The position numbers and the translations under genes are program-made. From Terriglobales bacterium (GTDB lineage Bacteria > Acidobacteriota > Terriglobia > Terriglobales > Acidobacteriaceae), in assembly GCA_035487355.1 (NCBI GenBank), contig DATHMF010000050.1, forward strand, positions 1-64,000: a stretch of DNA of 64,000 nucleotides. Direction: 5' to 3'. The notes under the pieces were generated by a model. The model was given only the letters and a program-made list of their open reading frames with translations, did not search any database and had not been told where the DNA came from. Shown one piece after another: positions 62,790 through 64,000 of the stretch (position 1 is the first letter of the stretch; every line of letters begins with the position of its first letter).

Positions 62790-63286
62790 AGGCAATCGTC
62801 TGTCGAAACTACGGTTCGCCCGATGTCCTAAAGTATGAAGAGATTGAAAAGCCGACCCCTGGGGACAACGAAGTTTTGATCAAAGTCCGCGCGGCTTCCG
62901 TCAATCCAGTTGACCGGCTCTTCCGAGGCGTGCCGCATGTCCTTCGCATAATGACCGGGCTGCGCAAACCAAAGGACCCACGAGTCGGCGTGGATGTTGG
63001 CGGCCAGGTTGAAACGGTCGGCAGGAACGTAACCCAGTTCAAGCCAGGCCACGAGGTGTTCGGCGCGTGCAAAGGTGCCTTTGCCGAGTATGCGTGTGTT
63101 TCCGAGTCAAGATTGGCCATGAAGCCGAATAAGGTAACGTTTGAGCAAGCGGCTTCGGTACCTGTGGCGGCATTGACCGCATTGCAGGGCCTTCGCGACA
63201 AGGGACAGATTCGATCGGCGCAGAAGGTTTTGATCAACGCTCGGGGAAAAGTAGTAATAACTTTGGAATATAACGACAAAACCTAA
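62786..63286 (+). pseudogene. NAD(P)-dependent alcohol dehydrogenase (MDR/quinone reductase-like) with large internal deletion
   Basis: The 166-residue frame begins as a normal medium-chain dehydrogenase: MKAIVCRNYGSPDVLKYEEI, VLIKVRAASVNPVDRLF, GVDVGGQVETVG, VPVAALTALQGLRDKGQ, QKVLINA. At this point family members continue into the Rossmann fold (ASGGVGTFAVQ...). Here it instead jumps to RGKVVITLEYNDKT, which is the typical extreme C-terminus of these proteins (HARGKVVITLE.N.KT). About 165 residues holding the NADPH-binding fold are missing, in frame and without a stop. It should be non-functional as an oxidoreductase. It is translationally coupled to the membrane protein gene upstream. The 63287-63461 gap shows nothing. 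Confidence 0.8.
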
Positions 63287-63461
63287 CAACGCGCCGCCGC
63301 AGTGTACGCCGGCTCGCCGTGCGAGACGAGTACACGCTCCCGGAGCCCCACCTGCGATTGCGGGTTGTGCTTCATCATCTGTAAAGCCCCATCAGAGTGT
63401 AAGAGAGTCACGGCTCATCCGGAACTGACCGATTATCCCAAATCAAGACGGTGCTATGCTT

Positions 63462-64000
63462 ATGGCCGCCGTGAACAACGAACATCCACTCCACGCCGGC
63501 CGCGGCTTTCATGTGCTGACCAAACCGATTGGTCCGATCTGCAACCTGGATTGCAAATACTGCTTTTACCTTGAAAAGCAGAAGCTCTACCCCGAAGAAC
63601 GTGAGTGGCGGATGAGCGATGAGGTGCTCGAGGAATACATCCGCCAATACATCCAAAGCCAGGCTGTGCCAGAAATCAATTTCGCCTGGCAGGGCGGCGA
63701 GCCGACATTGCTGGGCGTGGATTTTTTCCGGAAGGCCGTGCAGTTGCAACAGAAGTACGCCGACGGCAAATTGATTTCCAACGCGCTGCAGACCAACGGC
63801 ACGTTGCTCGACGACGAATGGTGCGAATTTTTGGCCGCGAATAAATTTTTGGTGGGTCTTTCGATTGACGGCCCGCGCGACCTGCACGACAAATACCGGC
63901 TAGACAAAGGACAAAAGCCGACGTTTGATGCCGTCATGCGCGGGCTTGAGTTGCTGCAAGAGCACAAAGTTGATTTCAACACGCTGACGGTGGTCAATCG
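63462..64000 (+). CDS. Anaerobic sulfatase-maturating enzyme (radical SAM), 5' part
   Basis: From ATG 63462 (or 63456, in frame) the frame runs to the window end: 179 residues. The radical SAM motif CNLDCKYC (C-x3-C-x2-C) lies at residue about 29-36, preceded by HVLTKPIGPI and followed by FYLEKQKLYP, both diagnostic for anSME. Further landmarks: FAWQGGEPTLLG, LQTNGTLLDDEWC, and GLSIDGPRDLHDKYR. It uses S-adenosylmethionine and [4Fe-4S] clusters to convert a sulfatase Cys or Ser to formylglycine without oxygen. The Cys-type sulfatase at 54.3 kb is a probable substrate. The SPASM C-terminal domain lies beyond the window. Confidence 0.93.
   Translation, partial: MAAVNNEHPLHAGRGFHVLTKPIGPICNLDCKYCFYLEKQKLYPEEREWRMSDEVLEEYIRQYIQSQAVPEINFAWQGGEPTLLGVDFFRKAVQLQQKYADGKLISNALQTNGTLLDDEWCEFLAANKFLVGLSIDGPRDLHDKYRLDKGQKPTFDAVMRGLELLQEHKVDFNTLTVVN

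Overview
The window looks like a chromosomal piece of an acidobacterium (Acidobacteriota, probably a Terriglobia/Koribacter-like lineage, possibly metagenome-derived). The evidence is three very large Oar-type TonB-dependent receptors with N-terminal carboxypeptidase-regulatory domains, acidobacterial-style secreted Ig-like/PD40 proteins, multihaem cytochromes, and intergenic regions full of short dispersed repeats such as CAGTTCT heptamers and ACTTGCTG-containing modules. There is no rRNA, no CRISPR array, no phage and no transposase gene; one tRNA-Pro(UGG) is present.

Layout. 1-2.6 kb: the 5' part of a UDP-glucose dehydrogenase-like gene (cut by the window edge), a 2'-5' RNA ligase-like gene whose leader is a heptamer array, then a repeat-rich gap. 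2.9-8.7 kb: TonB-dependent receptor, a small coiled-coil protein, tRNA-Pro, a lipoprotein. 8.8-23.2 kb: a redox island. An outer-membrane barrel protein and a ten-haem LVIVD cytochrome lie on the plus strand. A four-gene minus-strand operon encodes a NuoE-NuoF fusion, a six-cluster iron-sulfur protein with two cyclic-nucleotide-binding domains, a di-haem b membrane protein and a membrane-anchored decahaem cytochrome. A cytochrome c554-like gene is divergent from it. 23.4-31.8 kb: secreted and lipoprotein genes (HbpS/GlcG duplicate, BIG2 protein, PD40 protein, Tat-exported sugar isomerase-like). 32-43.6 kb: a NarL-type two-component system divergent from a second Oar receptor, with tandem 25-bp repeats between them, a YdeI-like gene and a third Oar receptor. 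44-51.5 kb: a possible structured RNA, a TonB-like energy transducer, repeats, and a 2-oxoacid:ferredoxin oxidoreductase pair (KorAB-type). 51.7-56.4 kb: a large protein with a class III nucleotide-cyclase-like domain, a Cys-type sulfatase and a DinB-family protein. 56.6-59.6 kb: a GntR/YtrA-type ABC operon with a palindromic operator candidate. 59.6-63.3 kb: an aldehyde-deformylating oxygenase-like gene overlapping an acyl-ACP reductase-like gene (the two-enzyme alkane pathway known from cyanobacteria), two small membrane proteins and a dehydrogenase gene with a large internal deletion. 63.4-64.0 kb: the start of an anaerobic sulfatase-maturating radical SAM enzyme.

How it fits together. The redox island reads as an NADH-to-periplasm/outer-membrane electron route: NADH, NuoEF flavin and Fe-S, cNMP-gated Fe-S protein, two b haems across the membrane, decahaem cytochrome c, then a barrel/cytochrome pair at the outer membrane. 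The cyclase-like protein at 51.7 kb is a possible, unproven, source of the nucleotide signal. The oxygenase/reductase pair suggests fatty-acyl to aldehyde to hydrocarbon conversion outside the cyanobacteria. The three receptors and the TonB-like protein point to polymer or oligomer uptake, and the sulfatase and its likely maturase suggest use of sulfated substrates. All functions are inferred from sequence alone; no database search was run.
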